A stretch of DNA of 64,000 bases from Clostridia bacterium (GCA_029061605.1 JAIDRT010000012.1:1-64000), one strand, 5' to 3'; shown: positions 19,712 to 30,131, numbered from the stretch's first letter. The notes: generated by a model not told the origin, from the letters alone. Made by a program: numbers and translations.

Positions 19712-20017
19712 TCAATTATCTGCATTTCCATCTTCGTCTCCCTTGCTCAATTGCTTTATTATCTGGTTAGCGCCTGTAGCAGTTAATCCGCTTGCGCCGC
19801 CTATAAGTATTGCTACAAAGATATTCTCAGCCGGGATAATGCTCGGTACTGCGTAAAACGCCACGATGCCGAGAACTATACCCAAAGCTGCCGCCAGCAC
19901 AGGGATAAATCTCTTAAATTTTTCGTTGTCGTTTGTTGCGTACTTTATAATGCTGATTACAAAGTAAACTATTGCCGCTATTGCAGGCACGCTGACGATG
20001 TTCAAATATTGTTCCAT
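19712..20017 (-). CDS. phage holin-like membrane protein
   Basis: 101 aa, three hydrophobic segments, located after tail module. Confidence 0.7.
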   Translation of the reverse strand: MEQYLNIVSVPAIAAIVYFVISIIKYATNDNEKFKRFIPVLAAALGIVLGIVAFYAVPSIIPAENIFVAILIGGASGLTATGANQIIKQLSKGDEDGNADN

Positions 20018-20032
20018 ATTGTTGTTCCTCCG

Positions 20033-20329
20033 TTATTTTTTAGAATTTTGCTCAAGAAGATAATCGTACATATCTTGTTTTGCCTCGATGTAACTTTCCA
20101 TTGCTTCGTGCATCTCGCCATTGGTCTTTCCGTCACGGATTGCGATTGCGTTGGCGTAAGTCAGTTTGCCGACTGCGTCAATGCTTTTAATGATTAGGAT
20201 ATTTTCCTTAGCCTTCGCCATATCCCTTTCTTCGTCCGTCTTCGTCTTCTTTTTGAAGTAATGTTGCAATAAAAAAAGCACCATACCACTGATGATGCTT
20301 GATGCAATACTGATTATTATTGCTACCAT
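20033..20329 (-). CDS. phage small membrane/coiled-coil protein
   Basis: One N-terminal TM and charged helical remainder, position in lysis region. Confidence 0.55.
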   Translation of the reverse strand: MVAIIISIASSIISGMVLFLLQHYFKKKTKTDEERDMAKAKENILIIKSIDAVGKLTYANAIAIRDGKTNGEMHEAMESYIEAKQDMYDYLLEQNSKK

Positions 20330-20341
20330 TTTCTCTCCTTT

Positions 20342-21097
20342 TTAAGTTAAAATTTGATATATCTTTGTGATATAAACGTACTCTGGATAATCGCTTGGAT
20401 TTATTTGACCCACTCGTAAGTCTTTTCTGTTTTCTGTGTACATAAAAACATCTATATATCTACCTCTTAAGGAGAATGTATCTCCTAGAAATCTTCCTAT
20501 GACAATTTCCATCTCGTCAAATGAACAATCAAACCATATTTCAAATGGTTTCGTAAAATCCAAGCCACTTATCTCTTTTGTTCTTGTTGTCATGAGATTC
20601 CATTTTCCTTCCCATAACAACTTCTTTTTCTCTACGACGTACCCATCGGCTTTTAGAACGTCGGATACGTTCGTCCAAGTAACGTCTCCCGTAGAGATTT
20701 GTACTGCTCCCGTCTTGCCGTTTACAGACGTGACCGGGTACGGCGGCGGATTAGCCGAAGAATACTGCCTCTCGTTCGCAACGTTCCCCAAGCCTATCGC
20801 TTCTTTTGATATGTCTGGTTTATTGGACAAGTCGTTGTAGCTTCCCGAAAAAGCCACACCCCTTAAGTCCGCAAACCATTTCCTTATTTTACTGAATACG
20901 CTTTTTATACTTTCCATATCTCCTATGTTATTCCTTTCTTCACTTTGACTACTGTTAATCACAGCGTCTTGCACTTGTTCAGTTGTTATCTTCACATCTT
21001 GGAGATACTTCTCATTGTTCGCCAAAGTATTAAAAATATCGGGCGTCACTTGACTCCCCGCCGTATAATCGTCCTTTGGTTCTTTCCAACTAGCCAC
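20342..21097 (-). CDS. phage tail fibre / receptor-binding-like protein
   Basis: Tail-fibre style GSYNDLSNKPDIS and VTSVNGKTGAVQIS motifs. Confidence 0.7.
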   Translation of the reverse strand: MASWKEPKDDYTAGSQVTPDIFNTLANNEKYLQDVKITTEQVQDAVINSSQSEERNNIGDMESIKSVFSKIRKWFADLRGVAFSGSYNDLSNKPDISKEAIGLGNVANERQYSSANPPPYPVTSVNGKTGAVQISTGDVTWTNVSDVLKADGYVVEKKKLLWEGKWNLMTTRTKEISGLDFTKPFEIWFDCSFDEMEIVIGRFLGDTFSLRGRYIDVFMYTENRKDLRVGQINPSDYPEYVYITKIYQILT

Positions 21098-21109
21098 CTT
21101 CTACCTCCT

Positions 21110-22882
21110 TTATTTCTTTCCACGGCTTTCTTGTCGTAGCCTACCGTCATATGTGAATTTATTGGCTTCGCACACTAATCTATCTTTATCGCCAAACCGA
21201 TCCGTGCAATCATAGACAAAGCCGATTTCAAGTTCTGGGTCGCCACGCCACACCGTAGTAATCGTTCCTTCTCCCGCTTTCATTTTGTCAAGAAGTCGGT
21301 TCGCCATATACTGCGCTTGTTCGTATGACTGTACTAGTTCGCTTGACGTATGCGTGTATTCCACCACACCATATTCCCTTATACTATCCTCATCTCTGGC
21401 AGTTACTGTTCTTGAGTTTATCTCTATTGCGTTCCCTGATACAGTCATTATTGTAGACTGCGCCAGATCCGACGTATTCTCTACGACACACACGCATGAG
21501 TTTACTCCGCTCTCGAATGATGTAATCCTAACTACGGGATTATCTAGTGTAGCATACGGATATGCAACCTCCGACGTATAATCTACAGACACTGTCAACG
21601 ATTGCTTTCCGTCAAGCCTGATTTCCAACTCCGCTACGTCTATTAAGTCATCCGTTTCCGTTATCTCGAAATACTCTACGGACACGCAATTTGAAAAGTC
21701 CGTCAACGTAACGTTAGACTTATACGAAAACGTATTGCTTGGGTTTATACTCTTACGGCTTTCTTCGGGTACGTCTTCCTCGCAAGTTATTACAACTCTG
21801 TTTTGCCTATCCACGAACACTCTACATAATCCTGCATACGCTATTTCCTGCAAAGCATCCCAAACCGTAGTCTTAGGCAACAAAGCAGTATCCACTACTA
21901 TGTCCTTGAGCTTGGGCGAGATTACGTATTCCGCCGATGTCAATCCCGCTTTTCTCAAGATATCTTCCGCAATTTCATATAGGGATACATTATACAATAA
22001 AGGAAAACCTATATAAGTCTTTATCTGAAAGCGCATAAGTCTATCCGTTGCGCTACATTTGACCCACTGACTGTCTTGCGGAATATCCCATTCGTCGGAA
22101 TAGAAAGTTCCTAGCGAAACGTACTCGATCTTGCCGTTTCTTTCAATTCCCACATACGGCATTAGTTTCCTATCAAGTAACATCAACGCTCGCAAATATC
22201 CTTTATCGAACTTGCGCTCTTCGTTGTATATACTGACTGACATAGCGTCTGAGTTTATACTGTAATTTCCTTCTTCGGAGCATAATTCTTCGCTGACTTC
22301 AAAAGACAGCAAATCGCTACCTTCGTATGATTCGTATACCCTTTCGAAAAACCTCAATATTTTTACGCAAGCATTTGGGACGTTCCACTTACTTATCGTC
22401 ATACGCACCGATGTTATGTCCGCTACTTTCGGCTCGACTATTATTTCCGTTTCCGTGTTTCCTACTATGCTTTCAGTCTTGACTATTACACCGTCTCTCT
22501 TGTACTGCAAAGTGAAGTCTTCTGGATATTGGTTGAGCTTTGAATCTCCCACAATTCTCCAATAGATTATTGGTCTTAGCGCAAACGACATTTCTATATA
22601 CGGCTCCACGGCAAACCTACCGTTGCTATCCGCTAAGCTGCCGCCCCACCAACCGACAACGCATTCGTCAGTTATCATTTGATAAGTTCCGTCCATTGTT
22701 GAGTTCCCGTCCATCGTACAGGCTTTTACAGTCGGTTCGTCTGGCAATTTATACACTTCGTTCGTATGGCTTATCTCGGAGTTGCCGCTCACTTGTACGG
22801 TAATATCCCGACTTAGTTCTTCGTCTGCGTAGATAATTTCAACCTTGCCGTAGACACTACGCGGATTATCTGAATATTCCAT
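21110..22882 (-). CDS. phage tail/baseplate protein
   Basis: Position after tape measure and distal tail; 590 aa. Confidence 0.65.
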   Translation of the reverse strand: MEYSDNPRSVYGKVEIIYADEELSRDITVQVSGNSEISHTNEVYKLPDEPTVKACTMDGNSTMDGTYQMITDECVVGWWGGSLADSNGRFAVEPYIEMSFALRPIIYWRIVGDSKLNQYPEDFTLQYKRDGVIVKTESIVGNTETEIIVEPKVADITSVRMTISKWNVPNACVKILRFFERVYESYEGSDLLSFEVSEELCSEEGNYSINSDAMSVSIYNEERKFDKGYLRALMLLDRKLMPYVGIERNGKIEYVSLGTFYSDEWDIPQDSQWVKCSATDRLMRFQIKTYIGFPLLYNVSLYEIAEDILRKAGLTSAEYVISPKLKDIVVDTALLPKTTVWDALQEIAYAGLCRVFVDRQNRVVITCEEDVPEESRKSINPSNTFSYKSNVTLTDFSNCVSVEYFEITETDDLIDVAELEIRLDGKQSLTVSVDYTSEVAYPYATLDNPVVRITSFESGVNSCVCVVENTSDLAQSTIMTVSGNAIEINSRTVTARDEDSIREYGVVEYTHTSSELVQSYEQAQYMANRLLDKMKAGEGTITTVWRGDPELEIGFVYDCTDRFGDKDRLVCEANKFTYDGRLRQESRGKK

Positions 22883-22884
22883 CT

Positions 22885-23241
22885 TTACCTCTCAGAAAAA
22901 CTTACCGCTACGCTCTTGCACATCAACTCGCCTTTCGCCCAGTCATAATGAGGTTGGTACGTGAGTCCTTCGGCTCTTGCAATCATAGTAATCAACTCGC
23001 CCGTTCCGTCTTGTGGATATGCTATTTTTGCGAATGTTCCGCCGCCTATGGCTTTGGTGAGTACGGTCATGTCCGCTTTTGAAAGATAATCCCAACTCAC
23101 GTTTATCTTTTGCTTAACTCCTATAATATCCACTACCATAGTTCCATCCATTGTTCGCTCGGTCTTATCCAACACTTCAGGCGTTATAACTATTTCCGTA
23201 GGCGCTCTTATTACCGTTCCGTTAATTTCGAAAAACTGCAC
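22885..23241 (-). CDS. phage tail protein (distal-tail position)
   Basis: Synteny between tape measure and baseplate genes. Confidence 0.55.
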   Translation of the reverse strand: MQFFEINGTVIRAPTEIVITPEVLDKTERTMDGTMVVDIIGVKQKINVSWDYLSKADMTVLTKAIGGGTFAKIAYPQDGTGELITMIARAEGLTYQPHYDWAKGELMCKSVAVSFSER

Positions 23242-25932
23242 TTATACCTCCTGCAAATTCACGCCGTGTCTCTTATACTCTTTTGAGAGTTTTGGCATCA
23301 TTATCCTAGCGAACGTCTGTCCGTCAATTTGCATAACGACTTCCTTATTGTCTTCGACGCCTATTCCATGCATCATTGCCATTCCTTGAAGTAGCCCGTT
23401 AAGCAAATCGCCGTTGGGACTTGTTCCCGTTCCTACCATAGCCCTATTTGGTGAAGTTGAAAGATTGAGAGTTTCCGCTACTTGTATTGCCGCCCTCTCC
23501 ATCATCGGGATATCTGAATACATATCGTCCGCCATCATGTTCATTAGATTTGGTATCCACTCATCCGCCGTATGTCCAGGGCCTTTCTTCGTTGGAGAAC
23601 CGAATCCAAGAAAATCCTTGATTGACTGTCCAATACTCTTAACTCCGTCAACTACGCTATTCCAAGCTTTCTTGATTCCTTCGCTTATGTTTGAGATTAA
23701 GTTCTTGCCCCAATTGAGTCCTTCCTTACAAAGGTTTTCAAAGTAGTCCTTTATACTATCGAACTTCTCTTTTATGACGCTCCAAACATTTTCGCACGCC
23801 GAAGTTATTCCGCTTTTCAAGTTCGAGAAAAAATTGCGTACGCTTTCCCAAACCTTGTTAAATGCATTTGCAACGATCTCTCCGCAGTTGCCAAAGAAAG
23901 ACACAAGATTATCCCCAAAGGCTTTTATAAACTGCCAAATAGATAGGAATAGATTTTGAACTGCCGACCATATATGACCTGCAAAGTCTTGCATATATTC
24001 CCAAGCTGCCGACCAGTCTCCGCGCAAAACTGCGCACACAATCTTTATAATATCGAGTATCGCGCTTGCGACGTCAATTACTGCTTCCAAGAACGGTCCC
24101 AACGCTTGGATAATCGCTCCGATTACGCTTGACACTACTCCCCACAATGTTACGACTAATCCGCCGATTAAAATGAAAATCGGTTTTAGCGTCTCGTACA
24201 GTTGCTTTATCGTATCCCAGAGAGATGAAAATAGTGTCTTTACTTTTTCCCATATCGGTCTAACGTAAGAGAAGAATTTGCATAACGATTCGCCTATGAT
24301 ACCGTACGCGCTCTTTATACAAGTCCAAATATTTGTGAATATCGTCTTTACCGTATTCCAAATCTTCTCGCCGTTCTCTTCCCAAAACTTCTTAATTGCA
24401 CTGACTACGTCCGTTATTACGTCCTTGACAAAGTTCCATACCTTTGACACATACGGCTTGAGTTTGCCAAATATTGTTTTGACCGAGTTCCATATGTTTT
24501 TTATTGAAGATATCGCTAGGTCTATGAGCTTTTGGCCGTTCTTCGACCACCACTCTTTTATTGCCTCAACTGCGTTTAGAACTGCCGCCTTGATTTTATC
24601 CCAAATCTTCAGCACAGCGTTACGGAAGTCTTCGTTGGTCTTCCATAGGTATATCACTACTCCCACTACCGCTGCAATTATCGCAATAATCAGTCCTACT
24701 TTGGAGAAAAGCAACTGTCCTACTTTCATAACTCCGCCTAAACCGCCGATCAGTTTTCCTATAACTAAAAACAGCGGTCCTATTGCCGCTGCCAATAACG
24801 CTATCGTTACAATGTTCTTTTTTGTACCTGTTGACAACCCCATTAGTTTTGCGGTCAACGGCGATATGTACTTTTGGATAAACTGTCTGATTATAGGTAT
24901 TAGGATATCGCCAAACGAGATTGCAATCTCTTCTACTTCGGACTTTAAGATTTTGACTTGTCCTTCCAACGTATCAAGTTGCACCGCCGCCATCTCAGAC
25001 GCTTTGTTCGTTCCAGTGATAGACTCAGTCATATCTCTAACCGCGTCTCCGCCTGCAGACATAAGCGCCAACATTCCTGGTCCAGCTCTTGCTCCAAACA
25101 CAGCCATTGCTTGAGCTGTATCCATTCCCGCGTCGCCAAGTTTATCTATTATGGTAGCAAGGTCGGTTGTCGCCGGGTTAACATCGTCAAACGTCAATCC
25201 CAAGTCTTTCAAGACGCCTAGCGTCGTTGACGTTGGATTCATTAACGAAACGAGCGCTTGACGGAGCGACGTTCCTGCCGTAGAACCGTCATAACCTGCA
25301 TTGTACAACACAGCTAAAGCGCCCGTGACTTCTTCGATCTCATAGCCTAGACTATTTGCAACCGGCCCTACAAATCCCATCGAGTTAGATAATTTATCCA
25401 ACGTTGCCATAGAGTTACCGATTGCGGCGGCAAATACGTTCGTTACTCTTTCCGCTTGATTTGCTTCCAAACCAAATTGGTTCAATGTCGAGATTACCGT
25501 ATCCGTTGCCGACGCTAGGTCAGTTTGAGTGGCGGCGGCTAGATTAAGCGTAGCCTCAATAGAGTCCGCCATTTGGTCGACTTTGTAACCTGCCGACGCC
25601 ATATAATACAAAGCATCCGCCGCTTCTGACGCCGAGAATACCGTCTTACTACCCATCTCTCTGGCTATGGCTGTCATTTGTGCCAACTCTTCGCTTGTCG
25701 CTCCCGCAACGGATGCTGCGTTCGCCATCGACTGTTCAAAGCTCTTGGACACGTTGACTGCCGCCGTAGCAAGAGCCACGAGCGGTACTGTTACGCTTGC
25801 CGTGAGCTTCGTGCCTATTTTAGTAAATCCTGACGCTACGCTTTGAAGTTTCTTCTGGGCAGTTTGCAAACCACTAGAAAGCGAGGATATGTCCGCCGCA
25901 ATCTTAACGACTAGGTTTCTAATTACTGCCAA
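23242..25932 (-). CDS. phage tail tape measure protein
   Basis: 896 aa; ANAASVAGATSEELAQMTAIAREMGSKTVFSASEAADALYYMASAG; amphipathic repeats. Confidence 0.95.
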   Translation of the reverse strand: MAVIRNLVVKIAADISSLSSGLQTAQKKLQSVASGFTKIGTKLTASVTVPLVALATAAVNVSKSFEQSMANAASVAGATSEELAQMTAIAREMGSKTVFSASEAADALYYMASAGYKVDQMADSIEATLNLAAATQTDLASATDTVISTLNQFGLEANQAERVTNVFAAAIGNSMATLDKLSNSMGFVGPVANSLGYEIEEVTGALAVLYNAGYDGSTAGTSLRQALVSLMNPTSTTLGVLKDLGLTFDDVNPATTDLATIIDKLGDAGMDTAQAMAVFGARAGPGMLALMSAGGDAVRDMTESITGTNKASEMAAVQLDTLEGQVKILKSEVEEIAISFGDILIPIIRQFIQKYISPLTAKLMGLSTGTKKNIVTIALLAAAIGPLFLVIGKLIGGLGGVMKVGQLLFSKVGLIIAIIAAVVGVVIYLWKTNEDFRNAVLKIWDKIKAAVLNAVEAIKEWWSKNGQKLIDLAISSIKNIWNSVKTIFGKLKPYVSKVWNFVKDVITDVVSAIKKFWEENGEKIWNTVKTIFTNIWTCIKSAYGIIGESLCKFFSYVRPIWEKVKTLFSSLWDTIKQLYETLKPIFILIGGLVVTLWGVVSSVIGAIIQALGPFLEAVIDVASAILDIIKIVCAVLRGDWSAAWEYMQDFAGHIWSAVQNLFLSIWQFIKAFGDNLVSFFGNCGEIVANAFNKVWESVRNFFSNLKSGITSACENVWSVIKEKFDSIKDYFENLCKEGLNWGKNLISNISEGIKKAWNSVVDGVKSIGQSIKDFLGFGSPTKKGPGHTADEWIPNLMNMMADDMYSDIPMMERAAIQVAETLNLSTSPNRAMVGTGTSPNGDLLNGLLQGMAMMHGIGVEDNKEVVMQIDGQTFARIMMPKLSKEYKRHGVNLQEV

Positions 25933-25959
25933 CTATCCCACCTCCTTGTTTCAACATTC

Positions 25960-26256
25960 CTATATCTTTACTCCCTTTTCAGCCGCCATCGCCCTTAAGA
26001 TGGCGTCACTTTTGTTGTTTTTCTTTTTGCTAGGCTTCTTCCTTGAGTCTTTCAAAACCTTTTCCAGGCTTGGCAATTTCTTCTGTCTTGCAAAGGCTTC
26101 CGTGTGCCAAGCCAAGCATAAGTCATTCTCAAAATCCTTTTGTTCTCTCGCCGCCTTTTGTTTAGACAGCAATAACAACTCATAAGGCGTATACTCTCCA
26201 ACGATAAGCGGATCTACGCCATATTGGATTACCGCTTGGTCACATAAAGAAAACAA
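25960..26256 (-). CDS. tail assembly chaperone downstream frame (GT-like), probably made by -1 frameshift
   Basis: Open frame extends upstream to the end of the preceding ORF without a strong independent start; position before tape measure. Confidence 0.7.
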   Translation of the reverse strand: MFSLCDQAVIQYGVDPLIVGEYTPYELLLLSKQKAAREQKDFENDLCLAWHTEAFARQKKLPSLEKVLKDSRKKPSKKKNNKSDAILRAMAAEKGVKI

Positions 26257-26273
26257 CAGAAAGTCTTTGGCGG

Positions 26274-26585
26274 CTAGTTTTCCCCCTGGTCTACTTCCTT
26301 ATCTGACTTACCGAAGGCGAGAGTTAGAGCCTTGCCTATCTTCTCCGCAATGGTTGCAAGGTCAGAATACTCGTCAATAAGGTCTCCCACCTTTTCGGGC
26401 GTCAGAGTCTTATCTTCGTGATAGAGTCCGCCGTAGACGATGCCAAGCAAGTCTTTGATACCCACTTTATTCAAGTCGAGCGACAATATAGACTTGCCCG
26501 TGATGTCTTCTATCTTTGCCAAGGCGTTCATACCGTAGCGGAGTGTTCTCGGCTTATCCAATACAATAGTTATTCCTTTCTTCAT
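26274..26585 (-). CDS. tail assembly chaperone (G-like)
   Basis: 103 aa acidic/helical ORF between major tail and tape measure; ends in GGGGGAAAAC-TAG. Confidence 0.75.
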   Translation of the reverse strand: MKKGITIVLDKPRTLRYGMNALAKIEDITGKSILSLDLNKVGIKDLLGIVYGGLYHEDKTLTPEKVGDLIDEYSDLATIAEKIGKALTLAFGKSDKEVDQGEN

Positions 26586-26600
26586 AATTCTTTCCTCCCT

Positions 26601-27002
26601 TTATTCTCCTGTTTCGAATGTCAATTGCCCCGTTCCCGTGAACTCTATACTGATAGATACGACGTCGTCTACAGGGTCTTCTATTGAAAGACTGCTTATA
26701 TATGCATCTCCCATATAGTAGTTCTTTTCGTCCACATACAACTTTACCGTTGCTGTAACTCCCTTTAAGAAAGCCTCTTGCAAAGCCTTCTGTCCTTCTT
26801 CGTCTACGGGTACTTCGTAATCGCCTTCGCTCGACGCCGACCATTCTTTAAGTCCCGTTATGTAATTCTTCCAATCATCGCCAAGCGCCGTGGTCTCAAG
26901 CGTGTCCAAAGAAAGTTCCAACGACCAATTCTTTATGCCGACTACTTTTTTGTTTCCACTGCTGCCGATAACTACCTTTCCGTTTTTACCTGCTATTGCC
27001 AT
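26601..27002 (-). CDS. major tail tube protein
   Basis: NWSLELSLDTLETTALGDDWKNYITGLKEWSASSEGDY, TP901-1-type pattern. Confidence 0.85.
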   Translation of the reverse strand: MAIAGKNGKVVIGSSGNKKVVGIKNWSLELSLDTLETTALGDDWKNYITGLKEWSASSEGDYEVPVDEEGQKALQEAFLKGVTATVKLYVDEKNYYMGDAYISSLSIEDPVDDVVSISIEFTGTGQLTFETGE

Positions 27003-27010
27003 AATTTCTC

Positions 27011-27421
27011 CTATTTTTCATTGAAGTGGAACTCAAATTCAATACTTGACAAATATTCGTCCGTATCAAACTTGAGCGCCGTGTTTGAGCTATATTCATA
27101 GTCCGATTTTATGAATGTCGCTTGTATTACAAGTCCGCACATATCTCCGCTATAATCTTGAAATAATCTTTTGACCTTGCGAGACAGCTCACGCGCTTTC
27201 TTATACGTTCTATCGTGACAAACAAACTGCACCGTTTGTCTCACGTATCCCGTATCGCCTTGTAATGCAGAGTCGTAGTTAGCAAGCGTAGGCGAATACA
27301 CTATTGCAGGCAGTGGCGCATCTTCGGGCAACATTATTGGATAAATCCTATCTTTTACACAATTTGATATGCTCTTATCCGAACACATACGCTCGTATAC
27401 TGCCTGACATATATCTTTCAT
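27011..27421 (-). CDS. tail completion/minor tail protein
   Basis: Synteny; IVYSPTLANYDSALQGDTGYVRQTVQFVCHDRTYKKARELSRKVK. Confidence 0.7.
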   Translation of the reverse strand: MKDICQAVYERMCSDKSISNCVKDRIYPIMLPEDAPLPAIVYSPTLANYDSALQGDTGYVRQTVQFVCHDRTYKKARELSRKVKRLFQDYSGDMCGLVIQATFIKSDYEYSSNTALKFDTDEYLSSIEFEFHFNEK

Positions 27422-27819
27422 ATTATTCTCCCTACAGCTTTCGATATCTGAGCAACTATCGCCTCGTTGATTTTATTTTGATTATCGTCAACGGCGTTTC
27501 TCAAGAACGGATTCGCCACTCTGCCCCTTGCTCCGAGTTCGACATACGTTCCATACTTGAGAGATTTATCGTAGTCCACTTTCACGGTCGCTTTGGTAGC
27601 AGTAGCCTTGTCTTCGGTTAGATTTAGACTTTGCTTTAACGCTCCCGTATCTTCTGGACAATTGCGCTTTGCATATTCGAGCGCGATCTTACCGCCCGCC
27701 TTTGCTCCCGCCATCATCACGTTTGCCGCCGCGTCTTCCATTGCCTTTAGGTCTTTTACTATCTTCTCCGCGCCTTCAATCGTCATCTTGACTTTCCGCT
27801 GCTTTGCGCTGTAGCCCAT
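27418..27819 (-). CDS. HK97 gp10-like tail component
   Basis: CPEDTGALKQSLNL ... YGTYVELGARGRVANPFLRNAVD. Confidence 0.85.
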   Translation of the reverse strand: MGYSAKQRKVKMTIEGAEKIVKDLKAMEDAAANVMMAGAKAGGKIALEYAKRNCPEDTGALKQSLNLTEDKATATKATVKVDYDKSLKYGTYVELGARGRVANPFLRNAVDDNQNKINEAIVAQISKAVGRII

Positions 27820-28138
27820 CGCTTACCATCTCCTTGCAATTTATAATCGTCATGTTGTGAGCGGTTCTATGGTCAGCAATCCCTACGATCTCGTACAACT
27901 TGTCTCCGTAGCGAATTCTATTCATCTCGCTGATTCCCGCATAGAACCTTACCGTAATCTTCGTATTGTTTTCTGCATTGACCTTTTGCTTTGAAAAATA
28001 CTCATTGCCGCTGCCGGGTTCTATCTTTGCCCATACTCTACCGACAGGCAACCACTGTCCATCGACTCCCCCAAACTCGTCTCTTTCTTCAAAAAACTGT
28101 AAAACTTCGATTCGTCTGTTCAATTCGCCAATGTTCAT
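27776..28138 (-). CDS. phage head closure / head-tail adaptor
   Basis: MNIGELNRRIEVLQFFEERDEFGGVDGQWLPVGRVWAKIEP; internal start trimmed from 28264. Confidence 0.85.
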   Translation of the reverse strand: MNIGELNRRIEVLQFFEERDEFGGVDGQWLPVGRVWAKIEPGSGNEYFSKQKVNAENNTKITVRFYAGISEMNRIRYGDKLYEIVGIADHRTAHNMTIINCKEMVSDGLQRKAAESQDDD

Positions 28139-28428
28139 TAGAACCTCTCTTTTCGGTATGCAAACAGCATTCTTCGTATTAAGTCGAGCGTTTGCGCCAT
28201 ATCTAATCCTGTCTTGTCTTTGGATACCTGCCTTTCTTCGTACAAGGTTGCCACTATAATGCAAATCGCTTGCCGTATGGTTTCTGGCAACGGTTCATAC
28301 TCGTCTAGCGGTCTACGTAATATGTCAGACGTAAGTTCGCTTGCCGTTTTTATAAGGCATTGCATGAGCGTGTCCTCGTCATCTCCGTCTACACGCAAAA
28401 AACTCTTTACTTCTTCAAGGTCTATCAT
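28138..28428 (-). CDS. phage head-tail connector protein
   Basis: MIDLEEVKSFLRVDGDDEDTLMQCLIKTASE. Confidence 0.88.
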   Translation of the reverse strand: MIDLEEVKSFLRVDGDDEDTLMQCLIKTASELTSDILRRPLDEYEPLPETIRQAICIIVATLYEERQVSKDKTGLDMAQTLDLIRRMLFAYRKERF

Positions 28429-28853
28429 TTGGTATACCTAGGGTCTCCTTGTATGGATAAGATTAAGCCGTTTACTATCGACAGCGTAACTTTAGTTGCG
28501 CACAACCTTACTCTGTCTATCGCCGTATCTTCAAGTAAATCGACGTCTATGCGGTATCTTACTTCGGATTCCTTTCCTATAGTAATTTTCTCGCTTTCCA
28601 TCTTCTCAAGGTCATTGCCCACAACTTTATAGAATGGTATGTTTGCCCATTCTCCGTTCTCGCCGCGCTTGCCTTGTATAGTAACGGTCATATCGCCGTT
28701 TATTCCGCTACCCGAAAAGATTAGAAAATCCACATACCGATAATTGTTGAGATATATAGGCTCGGACACAGTCTCGCTTGAGAATATCGTGCCGAGCCCC
28801 CTTATTTTCTCAATGGGATTTATTACCGACGTCATCTCAGTTCCTCTTCGCAA
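28425..28853 (-). CDS. phage hypothetical structural protein
   Basis: Synteny between capsid and connector. Confidence 0.55.
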   Translation of the reverse strand: MRRGTEMTSVINPIEKIRGLGTIFSSETVSEPIYLNNYRYVDFLIFSGSGINGDMTVTIQGKRGENGEWANIPFYKVVGNDLEKMESEKITIGKESEVRYRIDVDLLEDTAIDRVRLCATKVTLSIVNGLILSIQGDPRYTK

Positions 28854-30120
28854 GACCTACGAACGGCGACACCGATGCGCTACCCTTATAGGGAGCAAGC
28901 GGCTTATTCCATATAGGCTGTCCGTCACAGCGATAAATGAAACGGAACACGTTCTCATCGTACAAAAATCTCACGTGGATTGACGACGCCGCCTTTACTC
29001 CGCCTTTATCGATCATAAGGTACTGACCTATATCCGCAAGGATAATGTCGCCGAGGTCTCCTGCCGCGCTACACTGCTCAAGCGGAATTACGGGTCTGCC
29101 AAACAGCGTTGCATACGGTTTCTCGGACAAACCTCCCGCAGGTATGTACACAGGCTTATCGCCGATTTTCAAAGAATAAAGGAGCGGCTCAAGTTCTTGA
29201 TTTATATACCACACCGCATTACCTCTCGATCTCGACCAAAGCCTATTCCACATTTTGATAAGATTCTCTACCGTAATCTTATCCGTCTGGTCGGCTTCCT
29301 TGGCTACGGTTACCATTGCGCCGCTACTGAGTATGCCAAGCGGTTCGCCACTGCCCGACCCCGAAAGTATTGCATCGTCAATCTTGAAACCGAACTCTTC
29401 CGCAAACGCTTGACGGATTACCGCTTCCAACGCCGCCGCATCTTGCAAGAGTTCGTCAGTCGCATAGCAGAGACCCGTCAACTTTTTAAGCGACAAGTCC
29501 ATTTGTCTGAACTTCGGCTTACTGCCCGTAAGTTCCGCCGCCTCCGACTCCCAATACGTTTGGATACCGCCCCATCTCGAACCGTTGGCTCTGGAGTCTT
29601 CGTCTACCGCGTTTATTTTCAAACCGTTGCTGTTGGTAGTGATAGGAATACGCTTGACTCTGCTTGCGAGTATACCCGTCTCATACGTTCGCTTGAGAAG
29701 TTCAGCCACAAAGTCTTGCTGAACCAAAAAACCGCCGTCGGACGGGTTGGTTTCGTTGAGTCCGCTCGCCGCTCTCGTAGTCAGTCTTTCGTCAATCTTG
29801 CCACCAGGCGCCGCCGCTCTGTATGCCGCCATAAGTTGTTCGCCGAAAGTATTGAATCTTTTTTCTTCCGTTTTTGTGGGACTCGGCTTTACTTCGGGTT
29901 TTTCGATTCCCCTATCTTCGGGCTCCGCCGCCAAAAGTCTTTCCGCTCTACTTATACTTTCATCCCAAGAGCGAATCTCCGTTTCGTACTTATCTATCTC
30001 TTTCTGTTCGTCATCCGTAAGGAATCTATCTTCGGATTCCGCTTTTGTCAAGACTGCCATAGCCTTTAGTCTTGCGTCCTCTCTCTTCGCTTTCATCTCC
30101 AAGATTTTCTTTATCGTCAT
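28837..30120 (-). CDS. HK97-family major capsid protein
   Basis: N-terminal coiled coil then NPSDGGFLVQQDFVAELLKR; GLCYATDELLQDA; ILSGSGSGEPLGIL. Confidence 0.95.
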   Translation of the reverse strand: MTIKKILEMKAKREDARLKAMAVLTKAESEDRFLTDDEQKEIDKYETEIRSWDESISRAERLLAAEPEDRGIEKPEVKPSPTKTEEKRFNTFGEQLMAAYRAAAPGGKIDERLTTRAASGLNETNPSDGGFLVQQDFVAELLKRTYETGILASRVKRIPITTNSNGLKINAVDEDSRANGSRWGGIQTYWESEAAELTGSKPKFRQMDLSLKKLTGLCYATDELLQDAAALEAVIRQAFAEEFGFKIDDAILSGSGSGEPLGILSSGAMVTVAKEADQTDKITVENLIKMWNRLWSRSRGNAVWYINQELEPLLYSLKIGDKPVYIPAGGLSEKPYATLFGRPVIPLEQCSAAGDLGDIILADIGQYLMIDKGGVKAASSIHVRFLYDENVFRFIYRCDGQPIWNKPLAPYKGSASVSPFVGLAKRN

Positions 30121-30131
30121 ATTACTGTCTC

